Of a DNA stretch of 41,080 nucleotides, positions 33,161 to 41,029 are shown piece after piece. Below the pieces are notes generated by a model, which had not been told where the DNA came from, ran no database searches, and worked only from the letters and a program-made list of their open reading frames with translations. The DNA lies in contig JACOTG010000115.1 of the NCBI GenBank assembly GCA_016178505.1, positions 1 through 41,080 on the forward strand, in the 5' to 3' direction. Each line of letters begins with the position of its first letter. The first letter of the stretch is position 1. This stretch comes from Planctomycetota bacterium (GTDB taxonomy: Bacteria > Planctomycetota > JACOTG01). A program made the position numbers and the translations under genes.

Positions 33161-34216
33161 TCAGTCCTTTCGTGATGGTTCTCGATCGAGTGGGGACGCC
33201 AGTTCTCTCGATCGATCTCGATTGGGTTGGGACGCAGCGTGGTGGACGAAATGGTCGTGGAGGCGACGGAGCGCCGCCTCGACGCGGTGAGCCGGCACGG
33301 AAAGCGTCAGCCGACAGCCGCTGCGACTGGCGATCGTCGCCGGGACGCCTGTGGCCTCGAGGAGGCGACGCGCTTTTTCGGCAAACGCCGGATCGTCGCC
33401 GACGCGCGATCCGACGAGCGAGACCGAGGCGGGCTCGCGAAGATGCGTGATCGCGACCACGCTCGATGGGTCGCACGGATTGGCGATCTTACGCACGAAT
33501 ACGGTCGCCCGCTCGTCGCCGAGCGATCGAATGACGACTGGGCACCGGACGCTTGCGGCGCGCTCGATCGCGCGGTCTTGCAGGAGCCGGCAGCCGAAAC
33601 GCGCGAGCTCGAGCGCTTCTTCCACGGAGACGCGCTCGCGATGCATCGCGCCGGGGATGACGTCCGGATCCGCAGAAAAGAGGCCGGGCACGTTCTTCCA
33701 GAACTCGCACGCCTCGGCGTCGAGCGCATCGGCGATCGCCATTGCGGTGAGGTCGGAGCCGCCACGGCCGAGTGTCGTAAGCGTGTCGTCGTCGGCACGA
33801 CCGACGAACCCGGGCACGACGACGACGCGCGCATCCGCGAGAGCCACACGGATCGGGAGCGGGTTGACGCGCCGGAGTCGCGAGTCGCCGCAGACGCCGT
33901 CAGTGTGAAGGCCGAGCTGCCATGGATTCCGAGCAACTGCCGGAACGCCGTCGGCGGCGAGGGCGAGAGCCAGGAGCGCCACGCTTTGCAGCTCGCCGGT
34001 CGCCAGAAGGAGATCGCGCGCCGCGGGCTCCGGAGCGTCGGTCATCGCCAGAGCGCGATCGACGAGCGCGTCGGTCACGCCGCGTACCGCAGAGACGACC
34101 GCGACGACCGACCGCCCGTCGCGCACCGATCGCGCGATCGAACGCGCGGCGCGGCGAAAGGCCGCGTCCCCGTCGAGGACGCTGCCGCCGTACTTTCGAA
34201 CCACGATGCCCGTCAT
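33161..34216 (-). CDS. Aspartate kinase
   Basis: 351 residues, shorter than the 400-450 of most. The N-terminal K-Y-G-G-S-V-L is the substrate and ATP loop, then L-G-R-G-G-S-D-L-T-A and a D-V kinase core; the C-terminal region after about 270 is ACT-like but seems reduced to about one and a half domains, which could change feedback control. It phosphorylates aspartate, the first step toward lysine, threonine and methionine. GGAGGCG precedes the ATG, which overlaps the homoserine dehydrogenase stop by 4 bases. SAM control through the operon leader is likely. Confidence 0.9.
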   Translation of the reverse strand: MTGIVVRKYGGSVLDGDAAFRRAARSIARSVRDGRSVVAVVSAVRGVTDALVDRALAMTDAPEPAARDLLLATGELQSVALLALALAADGVPAVARNPWQLGLHTDGVCGDSRLRRVNPLPIRVALADARVVVVPGFVGRADDDTLTTLGRGGSDLTAMAIADALDAEACEFWKNVPGLFSADPDVIPGAMHRERVSVEEALELARFGCRLLQDRAIERAASVRCPVVIRSLGDERATVFVRKIANPCDPSSVVAITHLREPASVSLVGSRVGDDPAFAEKARRLLEATGVPATIASRSGCRLTLSVPAHRVEAALRRLHDHFVHHAASQPNRDRSRELASPLDREPSRKD

Positions 34217-35586
34217 CGCGACGCCTCCTCCACGGGCGCGTCGATGGCGCGCCACGCGCGAAGCTCCGTGACGGCGGTCGCAGCCTCGAGGCGCGCGCCG
34301 ATGCGCTCGATCTGGTCGCGCAGGATCGGGACCGTGATGCCCGCGAGCACGGGGCCCGTCGGCTCGCGCAGCACGCGCAGTTCGCGGAAGAGGAGCCCCG
34401 AGCCGGCGACGACCTCGAGGACGTTTTCGAGATGCTGTTCGAGTGCATCGGCGCGAACGCTCACGAACCATCGGGTGAGCGGAGGCTGGAACCGCAGGGG
34501 CGGATCGAGGGCCGGCGTCCGAGCGGAGCGATCGCCGTTCGCGAGTGCGAGGAGATCGTCGAGGAGCGACGCGGCCGTCGGATCGGCTCCGGCGCCAGGC
34601 CCCGAGAGGAACAGATCGGACACCGTGTCACCCGTGAGGTGCACGCCGTTGGACGTGCCCTCGACTCGCGCGAGCGGATGGCGGTCCGGAACGAACGCGG
34701 GTGCGATCCACGCGCCGGGCCGAGCGTCGCCGAGATCGGCAAACGCGATCGGCTTCAAGTGCCCGCCGAATGCCGCCGCGCGAACCGAGTCTTCGGGACG
34801 AACGCTTTCGATTCCCTGGACGTCGATTTCCGATGGTGCGAGCGCACGACTGCGAATCGTGGCCACGAGAATCGCGAGTTTCTGCGCGGCGTCGATGCCC
34901 GAGACGTCGAGCGTCGGATCGGCTTCGGCGAATCCTTGGCGCCGAGCGTGCAAGAGCGCGTCTTCGAGCGAGGAGCCCCACGCGATCTTGGTGAGGACGA
35001 GGTTGGACGTTGCGTTCAGGATGGCGGTTACGCGCGAGACCTGCGTCGATTGGAGCGATCGCCGGAGGAGTCCGACGACCGGAATACCGGCGGCGACGCT
35101 CGCTTCCCAACGAAGGCGCGCACCACTCGCCGCTGCGAGCGCGTGGAGCGCGTCCCATCGGTCGGCGAGCAGCGCCTTGTTCGCGGTGACCACGTCGACG
35201 CCGCGCTCGAGCAGCGTGCCGACGAGGCGAGCTGCCGGCTCGACGCCGCCGATGGCCTCGACGACGACGTCGAAGCGGCCGGCGAGGAATCGCTCGGGAT
35301 CGCTGGTGACGAGCGCCGTCGCTGGCATCGCGTCGCGTGCGCGCTCGACGTCTCTCACCAGGATGGCGGCGATCTCGAACGCGACGCCGTGACGCCGCGC
35401 GGTCGCGTCGCGCCGACGCTCGAGGAGCGCGTACAGGCCACGGCCGACGGTGCCGAAGCCGAGGAGTCCGACGCGGATGGTGCGGTGCGAAGCCGCGGGC
35501 TCCTCGACGATTCGGTGCGGACCTCCGCGCGATTGCCCGGCTGGCAACGGCGGCACGACTGCGGGACTCGACATGGCGTTTCTCAT
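34213..35586 (-). CDS. hom: Homoserine dehydrogenase with ACT domain
   Basis: 457 residues. NAD(P) loop G-F-G-T-V-G-R-G-L, V-V-T-A-N-K-A-L, the substrate segment I-L-N-A-T-S-N-L-V-L, and A-E-A-D-P-T-L-D-V-S-G-I-D-A-A-Q-K-L are the family landmarks, followed by an ACT domain (about 370-457). It reduces aspartate semialdehyde to homoserine. The start could be ATG at 35586 or at 35574; neither has a good Shine-Dalgarno. First gene after the S-box terminator, so its expression should fall when SAM is plentiful. Overlap with the aspartokinase suggests coupled translation. Confidence 0.93.
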   Translation of the reverse strand: MRNAMSSPAVVPPLPAGQSRGGPHRIVEEPAASHRTIRVGLLGFGTVGRGLYALLERRRDATARRHGVAFEIAAILVRDVERARDAMPATALVTSDPERFLAGRFDVVVEAIGGVEPAARLVGTLLERGVDVVTANKALLADRWDALHALAAASGARLRWEASVAAGIPVVGLLRRSLQSTQVSRVTAILNATSNLVLTKIAWGSSLEDALLHARRQGFAEADPTLDVSGIDAAQKLAILVATIRSRALAPSEIDVQGIESVRPEDSVRAAAFGGHLKPIAFADLGDARPGAWIAPAFVPDRHPLARVEGTSNGVHLTGDTVSDLFLSGPGAGADPTAASLLDDLLALANGDRSARTPALDPPLRFQPPLTRWFVSVRADALEQHLENVLEVVAGSGLLFRELRVLREPTGPVLAGITVPILRDQIERIGARLEAATAVTELRAWRAIDAPVEEASR

Positions 35587-35640
35587 CTTTCTCGCTCGCG
35601 TCTTGCGAGGGAAACGCCCGTCTTGGGTCCCGAAGAGATC

Positions 35641-35674
35641 GAAAAAAAAGACCTCTTCGGGAGAGAAGAGGTCT
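35641..35674 (-). terminator. Riboswitch expression-platform terminator
   Basis: Minus strand: AGACCTCTTC, loop of 6, GAAGAGGTCT, then seven or eight T (35649-35642). A perfect 10-bp stem between the S-box aptamer and hom; a hairpin GGAACAC with GTGTTCC in front of it is a candidate partner for switching. Confidence 0.92.
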
Positions 35675-35704
35675 GGAACACGCAGAGGCTGGGTGTTCCG
35701 GCTT

Positions 35705-35814
35705 CGCTCTCATCTTCCCCGGACGGGCAGGAGTTAGCACCTTACCGCGCTAGCGCGCGGCAGGATGCTGCAGCGTCATCGGGCCTGATCCCTTCGCTGC
35801 TCTTGATGAAAGAA
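35705..35814 (-). promoter_or_regulatory. SAM-I (S-box) riboswitch aptamer
   Basis: Minus strand. P1 pairs CTTTCATC (35812-35805) with GATGAGAG (35714-35707). The core reads AGCGAAGGG-ATCA-GGCCCGATGA, matching the S-box P2/kink-turn segment, then GCAtCC for the usual GCAACC, a P3 hairpin (CCGCGC with GCGCGG), and AAGGTGCTAACTCCTGC, which matches the conserved P3-P4 joining strand. Placed before hom, aspartokinase and metB-like genes, as S-boxes usually are for methionine genes. SAM binding would favour the terminator at 35649-35674. Confidence 0.93.
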
Positions 35815-35866
35815 CCGGACGAAATTTTCAGTTCATGGCAAAGAGCGGAACGACGAATGGGCGCGA

Positions 35867-35895
35867 ACGATAAAAGCCGACGCGTCGCGCGTCAA
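35867..35895 (-). promoter_or_regulatory. Promoter of the S-box/hom operon
   Basis: Minus strand: TTGACG (35895-35890), 17-base spacer, TATCGT (35872-35867). Predicted start near 35860, giving a leader of about 275 nt. It sits just after the stop of the Clp-like gene. Confidence 0.75.
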
Positions 35896-35905
35896 GAGGG
35901 AGGGA

Positions 35906-37258
35906 TCAATTTACGACGAAGTCGGGGGCGTCGCGGCGAACGATGACGCGCACGTGCGAGCCGCGGACGATCCGGCCGCTGAGGACGAGCTCGAGGAGCG
36001 GGTTCTCGACGAGACTGGTGATCGTGCGGCGCAGCTCGCGCGCACCGTAGTCGGCGCTGAAGCCGGACTGCCCGATGAAGCGAACGACGTCGCGCGAGTA
36101 CTCGAGCTCGATGCCGCGCCGCTCGAACGTCTCGGCGACGTGACGCAGCATTCGCGCCGCGATCCGCACGCAGTGCGCGGCGGAGAGCGGGCGGAAAACC
36201 ACGACGTCGTCGATTCGGTTCAGGAATTCCGGACGGAAGTTCTCCTTGAGCGACGCGCGCGTTGCCTGCTCGGTGACGTCCCAAGGCACGCCGCCCGTGG
36301 AGTCGTTGGCGAAGCCCATCCGGTTCTTGAAACGCTCGATCTCGTCCACGCCGAGGTTCGAGGTCAGGATGATCACCGCGTGTTGGAACGGGATCGCCGC
36401 GCCCTTTGAATCCGTGACGATGCCTTCGTCGAGGATCTGAAGGAGCACGTTGTGGATCTTCGTGTGCGCCTTTTCGATTTCGTCGAAGAGAACGACGCAC
36501 TGTCCCAATTCCTTCACGCGCTCGGTGAGGTGGCCGCCCTCGTTGTGTCCGATGTATCCGGGTGGAGCGCCGATCAGTTTCGCGTACTCGTGCGGTTGGG
36601 AGTACTCGGAGCAATCGACCCGCACGAGGTGTCGAGCGTCGCCATGAATGCACTGGGTGAGCGCCTTCGCAAGCTCCGTTTTTCCGACGCCGGTCTGCCC
36701 GACGAACAGGAACGCGCCGATCGGCCGCCGCGGGTCGCGAAGACCGAGCGCCGCCTTCTTCACGGCGCGCGCGAGCAAGTTGACGGCCTGGTCCTGACCG
36801 ACGACCTGAGCGCGCAAGCGAAGCTCGAGGTCGCGCAGTCGGCCCAGCGACTCGACCGACGGATCCTCCGCGAGCGGCACCTCCTTCGGCACCTCGGATT
36901 CGTCGATGAGGTGGAGGGCTTGGTCGTCCGACGTCGGCGCAGCGCAGGGAAGCGTCACGTCGCGGATGTCGAGCTTCGGGTTCACCTCGATGCACAGCGC
37001 GTACAGTTGCTCCTCGAGGACCTCCGAGTCCGGGTTGGTGCCGGAGCGCTCGGCCCGACGCCGAAGCGCCGGCAATGCGTCCTCGTGGTAGCGAACGACG
37101 CAAGCATTCACCACGAGCTGCCGGTAGGCGCGCTTGCTGTCGATGTGCGTGACGCGAAGGAGGGAGTGGACCTCACGGTCCGCGAAGACGCGGACCTTGA
37201 CGAACTCGTCAAGGGCTTCGCAGTACTTCAGGACCACGTTGAATTGAAGAGGCATCAT
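35906..37258 (-). CDS. Half-size Clp/Hsp100 AAA+ ATPase with novel N-terminal domain
   Basis: 450 residues. Only one AAA+ module, of the ClpA/B/C D2 type: Walker A GQTGVGKT (187-194), pore loop YIG (235-237), Walker B V-V-L-F-D-E (255-260), arginine finger in F-L-N-R348, sensor 2 G-A-R-E-L-R (405-410). The N-terminal 135 residues are not a Clp_N domain and match nothing that I know. M-G-F (314-316) lies where ClpA and ClpC have the IGL/IGF loop that binds ClpP; ClpB lacks it. So an unfoldase feeding ClpP is plausible. Two ATGs in tandem; GGGTGA is a weak Shine-Dalgarno. Confidence 0.87.
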   Translation of the reverse strand: MMPLQFNVVLKYCEALDEFVKVRVFADREVHSLLRVTHIDSKRAYRQLVVNACVVRYHEDALPALRRRAERSGTNPDSEVLEEQLYALCIEVNPKLDIRDVTLPCAAPTSDDQALHLIDESEVPKEVPLAEDPSVESLGRLRDLELRLRAQVVGQDQAVNLLARAVKKAALGLRDPRRPIGAFLFVGQTGVGKTELAKALTQCIHGDARHLVRVDCSEYSQPHEYAKLIGAPPGYIGHNEGGHLTERVKELGQCVVLFDEIEKAHTKIHNVLLQILDEGIVTDSKGAAIPFQHAVIILTSNLGVDEIERFKNRMGFANDSTGGVPWDVTEQATRASLKENFRPEFLNRIDDVVVFRPLSAAHCVRIAARMLRHVAETFERRGIELEYSRDVVRFIGQSGFSADYGARELRRTITSLVENPLLELVLSGRIVRGSHVRVIVRRDAPDFVVN

Positions 37259-37382
37259 GTCGAATCACCCGTGTGCCATTGTCGTCAACGTCGACCCCGG
37301 ACTTGATCCGGAGTGTCGGGTCGATACGAGCCGGGCGGGCGCTACTGCGCTGGAAGCGAACGCGACGCCGAATCCGCTCGCT

Positions 37383-37412
37383 TTGACTTCCGTGTCCGAA
37401 CGCCGATAGAAT
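37383..37412 (+). promoter_or_regulatory. Promoter of the second kinase gene
   Basis: TTGACT (37383-37388), 18-base spacer, TAGAAT (37407-37412). The leader to the ATG at 37523 is about 100 nt and holds a near-palindrome CCGGGGTCCCCGG and three direct GGTCGGA-like repeats, possible operator or RNA hairpin. Confidence 0.65.
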
Positions 37413-37522
37413 GCGGGAAGGTCGACGTTTCTTTCGACGACCCATTGTAACCGAGCCGGGGTCCCCGGTCGGAGGTCGGAGGTCGGAAACGAGAGAGCGG
37501 GGCCCAAAGCCTCGCGCAGACG

Positions 37523-38773
37523 ATGCCTTCCAAGAACGACCTGCACCTCGCCGCCCGCCTGGTATTCGACGGGACGGTCGCCGAAGACGCCGTTCGCGAG
37601 TGCCTGGCGGAAATCCAGCATTCCGAAGAGAGCGGCAGGCCGCTTCGTCTCGAAGAGGCACTGGCAAAGCGCCGCCTCGTTGCACCGGAGCGGCTCACGG
37701 CCGCTCGCCTCGAGGTCATGCTCGATTCGGGTCATTTCGCCAACCTCATCGACGGATACGAGCTGGTCGAAAAGGTCGGCGCCGGACACACGTCGCGCGT
37801 CTACATGGCGCGAAAGCTGCCTGGAAACGACCTGGTGGCGGTCAAGGTGCTGCACCCGAAGCTGTCGCTCAGTCCCGACGTCCGGCGGGCGTTTCGGGAA
37901 GAGGCGGAGCTGTTGATGCGCCTCAAGCACGACAACATCGTCCGAGGTTATGCGCTCGGGCGGTCCCATGGGCTCGAGTACTTTGCGATGGAGTACGTGG
38001 ACGGCGACACGCTCCTCGAGTACATCCAGAAAAAGGTCGTCTTCAACGAAGACGCGGCGCTCTACGTCATCCTCCAGATCGGGCGCGCGCTCGAGTACCT
38101 GAATCGCGAGGGGGTCGTTCACCGCGACATCAAGCCGGGCAACATCCTGCTGACGCGAGAGAACACGGTGAAGCTGTGCGACCTCGGCTTCGCGGCGACG
38201 AGCGGAGGCGCCGAGGGCGAAAGCGACACCACCGTCGGCACCGTTGCTTACATTTCGCCGGAACAGGCGCGAGGACGCACGGACATCGACATTCGGTCGG
38301 ACATCTACTCGCTCGGCGTGACGCTCTACCACATGGTCATTGGCGAGCTTCCATTCCAGGGATCGGACGACAGCGAGGTGCTCGCGAAACAAATCCTCGA
38401 GTCGCTTTCGTCCGAGGAATTGAAGGGGCGCGGGATCTCGGATCACCTCCATTACTTCATCCAGAAGATGATGGCGAAGAATCGGGAGATTCGTTACGCA
38501 GATCCCGCCGCTCTGATCTCGGATATCTCCGAACACATCCGCGGAAAGAAGACGCTCACGTACAATCCGCTGGCGGCGAGCGAAGCGGAAGGGGACGAGA
38601 ACCTGCTCGAAAAGCCGTTTCACGAAGAAGGCGGCGACAAGCCTGCGGCGGCGCCTCCGCCTTCGCCGTCGCGGTCTTGGTGGAAGCCCGGCGCGCCAAA
38701 GGACGACGCAGCGCGTCGCCGCGAAACCGAGATTCGCGAGCGATTGAAGGGTCTGAAGCGCAAGCGCGAGTAG
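37523..38773 (+). CDS. Soluble Ser/Thr protein kinase
   Basis: 416 residues. An N-terminal helical region (1-75), then the kinase domain: glycine loop G-A-G-H-T-S-R-V (86-93, third Gly replaced by Ser), K108, HRD (200-202), and D220-L-G in place of DFG, a common variant that is still active in other kinases. The segment after the catalytic core is a Pro/Ala linker and a basic C-terminus ending K-R-K-R-E. No transmembrane helix, so it is cytoplasmic, unlike the kinase at 4822. Followed by the TPR-peptidase gene after 36 bases, probably one transcript. Targets unknown. Confidence 0.93.
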   Translation: MPSKNDLHLAARLVFDGTVAEDAVRECLAEIQHSEESGRPLRLEEALAKRRLVAPERLTAARLEVMLDSGHFANLIDGYELVEKVGAGHTSRVYMARKLPGNDLVAVKVLHPKLSLSPDVRRAFREEAELLMRLKHDNIVRGYALGRSHGLEYFAMEYVDGDTLLEYIQKKVVFNEDAALYVILQIGRALEYLNREGVVHRDIKPGNILLTRENTVKLCDLGFAATSGGAEGESDTTVGTVAYISPEQARGRTDIDIRSDIYSLGVTLYHMVIGELPFQGSDDSEVLAKQILESLSSEELKGRGISDHLHYFIQKMMAKNREIRYADPAALISDISEHIRGKKTLTYNPLAASEAEGDENLLEKPFHEEGGDKPAAAPPPSPSRSWWKPGAPKDDAARRRETEIRERLKGLKRKRE

Positions 38774-38809
38774 CCCGCGAATTCTGCGACGAGTGACGGG
38801 AGAGGACGG

Positions 38810-40114
38810 ATGACGCGCTCACACCGACGTTGTGACCGAATCGTTCGAGCAATGCTGGCGGCGATCACGTTCGCAGCGACGGCGCTCGCGCACCCCCTGA
38901 CGGACGGCGACGGGACTCCACCTCAACCTGCGCCCGTCACGGACGAAAACACGCGTCGCGCTCTCGATCTCAATCAGGACGGCCTCGAACTCTTCGCGAA
39001 AGAGAAGTGGGTCGAGGCAGCCGTGGCGTTCGAGCGCGCATTGAAGCTCATGCCAGGGAACGAGGCCTTGCGGAAGAATCTCGCTCACGCGCAGTTCAAA
39101 GACGGTGTGAAGCATCTCGACGAAAAGGACGTGGAAGGCGCGCGCTCGCGCTTTCGACGCGCGATCGCCACCGACGACAAGATCGACCAATTCCACCTCT
39201 TCCTCGGCGTCGCCGCGTACCAGGCGAAAGACGACGACGAAGCACAGGCCGAGTTTCGCCGCACGCTCGAGCTGGATCCGAAGTCCGCGGTCGCGCACGA
39301 AAACCTCGGGCACGTCCTGTACCGCAACAATCGCCTCGAGGACGCGATCGCGGAGTGGGAGAAAGCCCTCGAGATCGATCCGAAAAGTGAATCGGCAAAG
39401 GCCGCACTGGAGAAGGCCCGCCGCGAACGCGACGTCGAGGGAAAGTTCCTTCGCGATCGCGTCGCTCACTTCGAGATCGCGTACGACGGCGACCGCGATC
39501 CGCTCGTTTCGACGCAAGTCCTGGAGATGCTCGACGAGGCGTACTACCGCGTCGGGTCGGACCTGTCTCATTACCCGTCGACGCCGACGAGCGTCGTCAT
39601 CTACTCGCAACAGGAGTTCTCGTCGGTGACGGCCAGCCACGGTTGGGTCGGCGGACTGTTCGACGGAAAGATCCGGGTTCCGGTGAAGAACTTTGCGCGA
39701 CAGAAAGCGGGGCTCGCTCGCACGCTGATGCACGAGTACACGCACGTCGTCGTGGCGTCACTGTGCTCGAGCTGTCCGACGTGGCTGAACGAAGGGCTGG
39801 CGCAGCTCGAGGAGGGAGCCGACGTCGGTGAAGCCGATGCGACGCTGCGGTCCGCGGCGAAGCAGGGGAGCGTGCGCGCATTTTCGAAGATTCCCGCATC
39901 GTTCGCGTCGATTCCCGATCCGCTGGAGGTGAAGATCCTCTACGCGCAGTCGCTGTCTTTCGTCCGGTGGCTCCACGACCGAAACGGCAGCTACTCGTTC
40001 CACGAGCTGCTCGTCACCCTCGCGCGGACGAAGGACTTCGAGAAGTCGTTCCAGAGCACGTTCCACGAGACGATCGGGAATCTGGAAGAGGAGTGGCGTC
40101 AGACGATCGAGTGA
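38810..40114 (+). CDS. Secreted TPR protein with peptidase-MA-like (HEYTH) domain
   Basis: 434 residues. Signal peptide (about 1-27), TPR repeats about 50-200 (A-L-E-I-D-P-K-S ends one), then a gluzincin-like domain: H308-E-Y-T-H312 with downstream E328 in L-N-E-G-L-A-Q, the zinc-site pattern of peptidase MA / DUF1570 proteins common in planctomycetes. The active site looks intact. Substrate unknown, probably extracytoplasmic proteins or peptides. GGGAGAGG precedes the ATG. It shares a likely transcript with the kinase. Confidence 0.88.
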   Translation: MTRSHRRCDRIVRAMLAAITFAATALAHPLTDGDGTPPQPAPVTDENTRRALDLNQDGLELFAKEKWVEAAVAFERALKLMPGNEALRKNLAHAQFKDGVKHLDEKDVEGARSRFRRAIATDDKIDQFHLFLGVAAYQAKDDDEAQAEFRRTLELDPKSAVAHENLGHVLYRNNRLEDAIAEWEKALEIDPKSESAKAALEKARRERDVEGKFLRDRVAHFEIAYDGDRDPLVSTQVLEMLDEAYYRVGSDLSHYPSTPTSVVIYSQQEFSSVTASHGWVGGLFDGKIRVPVKNFARQKAGLARTLMHEYTHVVVASLCSSCPTWLNEGLAQLEEGADVGEADATLRSAAKQGSVRAFSKIPASFASIPDPLEVKILYAQSLSFVRWLHDRNGSYSFHELLVTLARTKDFEKSFQSTFHETIGNLEEEWRQTIE

Positions 40115-40156
40115 TCGGCGCGAGCCCGTGTCGATCGTCGGGCGGGTGATCCCGTG

Positions 40157-40270
40157 CGCGCTATTTTGCGCCCTTGTCGAGGACCTTGCCGATCGTCAAG
40201 AGGATGCCCTCGTCGCGCTATTTCGCGCCCTTGTCGAGGACCTTGCCGATCGTCAAGAAGATGATAGTCA
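40157..40270. repeat. 57-bp tandem duplication over the 3' end of the sugar-transferase gene
   Basis: Bases 40157-40213 and 40214-40270 are near-identical 57-base units (19 codons). The second contains the last codons and stop of the sugar transferase; the first is an extra copy downstream that repeats L-T-I-G-K-V-L-D-K-G-A-K and a stop in the same frame. Confidence 0.85.
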
Positions 40271-40922
40271 GGTCGAGATACCAGCACATCTTTCGGATGT
40301 AGAGGAGATCGTAGGCGAGCTTCTTCCGCACGTCTTCCATCGTCTCGTCGTACTTGTAGCGCACCTGGGCGAGTCCCGTGATGCCGGGCTTCACCGACAA
40401 GCGGCGGTAATACTGCGGGATCGACGTGTTGAATTCCGACACGAAGATCGGCCGCTCGGGACGCGGTCCGACGAGGCTCATCTCGCCGCGAAGGACGTTG
40501 ATCACCTGTGGCAGTTCGTCGAGGTGGCTCTTACGCAGGAAGCGTCCGACGAGCGTGACTCGCGGATCGTTGTCTCGAGCCCACACGGGGCCGGTCTCGG
40601 CTTCGGCGTTCACCTTCATCGTGCGCAGCTTGATGATCTCGAAGAGTTTTCCGTCTTGCCCGACGCGCGTTTGCTTGAAGAACACCGGGCCCTTGGAGCT
40701 GAGCTTCACGAGTAGGGCGCACATGGCGAGGATCGGAAGGGTGACGATGAAGATGAAGAGCGCAAACGCGAAATCGATCGAGGCCTTGAAGTCCACGAAG
40801 CTCTTTCGAGCGAGTGCAGACAGCCGACGCGGCGTGGCGACCTGGATCGCCGTCAACGCCTCGTCATCCTGTCGCAGCATCACCATGGCCAAACTAGACC
40901 GCTTTGTCCCGCTCAGGATCAT
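40218..40922 (-). CDS. Bacterial sugar transferase (polyprenyl-phosphate sugar-1-phosphate transferase)
   Basis: 234 residues, the short PglC/WcaJ-C type. One hydrophobic segment (about 50-75) inserts as the re-entrant membrane helix; motifs are K-L-R-T-M-K, R-K-S-H-L-D-E-L-P-Q with the catalytic Asp-Glu, G-P-R-P-E-R and K-P-G-I-T-G-L-A-Q. It moves a sugar phosphate onto undecaprenyl phosphate, the first step of capsule, EPS or O-antigen assembly. The start is set at 40922; Met at 40886 is possible, as neither has a clear Shine-Dalgarno. The family signature lies after both. The C-terminal codons are duplicated downstream. Confidence 0.92.
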   Translation of the reverse strand: MILSGTKRSSLAMVMLRQDDEALTAIQVATPRRLSALARKSFVDFKASIDFAFALFIFIVTLPILAMCALLVKLSSKGPVFFKQTRVGQDGKLFEIIKLRTMKVNAEAETGPVWARDNDPRVTLVGRFLRKSHLDELPQVINVLRGEMSLVGPRPERPIFVSEFNTSIPQYYRRLSVKPGITGLAQVRYKYDETMEDVRKKLAYDLLYIRKMCWYLDLTIIFLTIGKVLDKGAK

Positions 40923-41029
40923 GGATGCTCGCTACCCCTTCACGCTCAGGCCTCACCTCAGTCGCCGATAGTCGACTCCAGTTGCGCAAAGGCGGGACCA
41001 ATGAGGGCGTGATAAGCGGGCCGCGAGAG

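Noticed and set aside
33227..35946. Long plus-strand frames of 721 and 674 codons
   Set aside because: Antisense to aspartokinase and homoserine dehydrogenase, which have intact family motifs.
35906..37258. ClpB disaggregase
   Set aside because: It has only one AAA+ module, no coiled-coil middle domain, and an MGF loop more like ClpA or ClpC.
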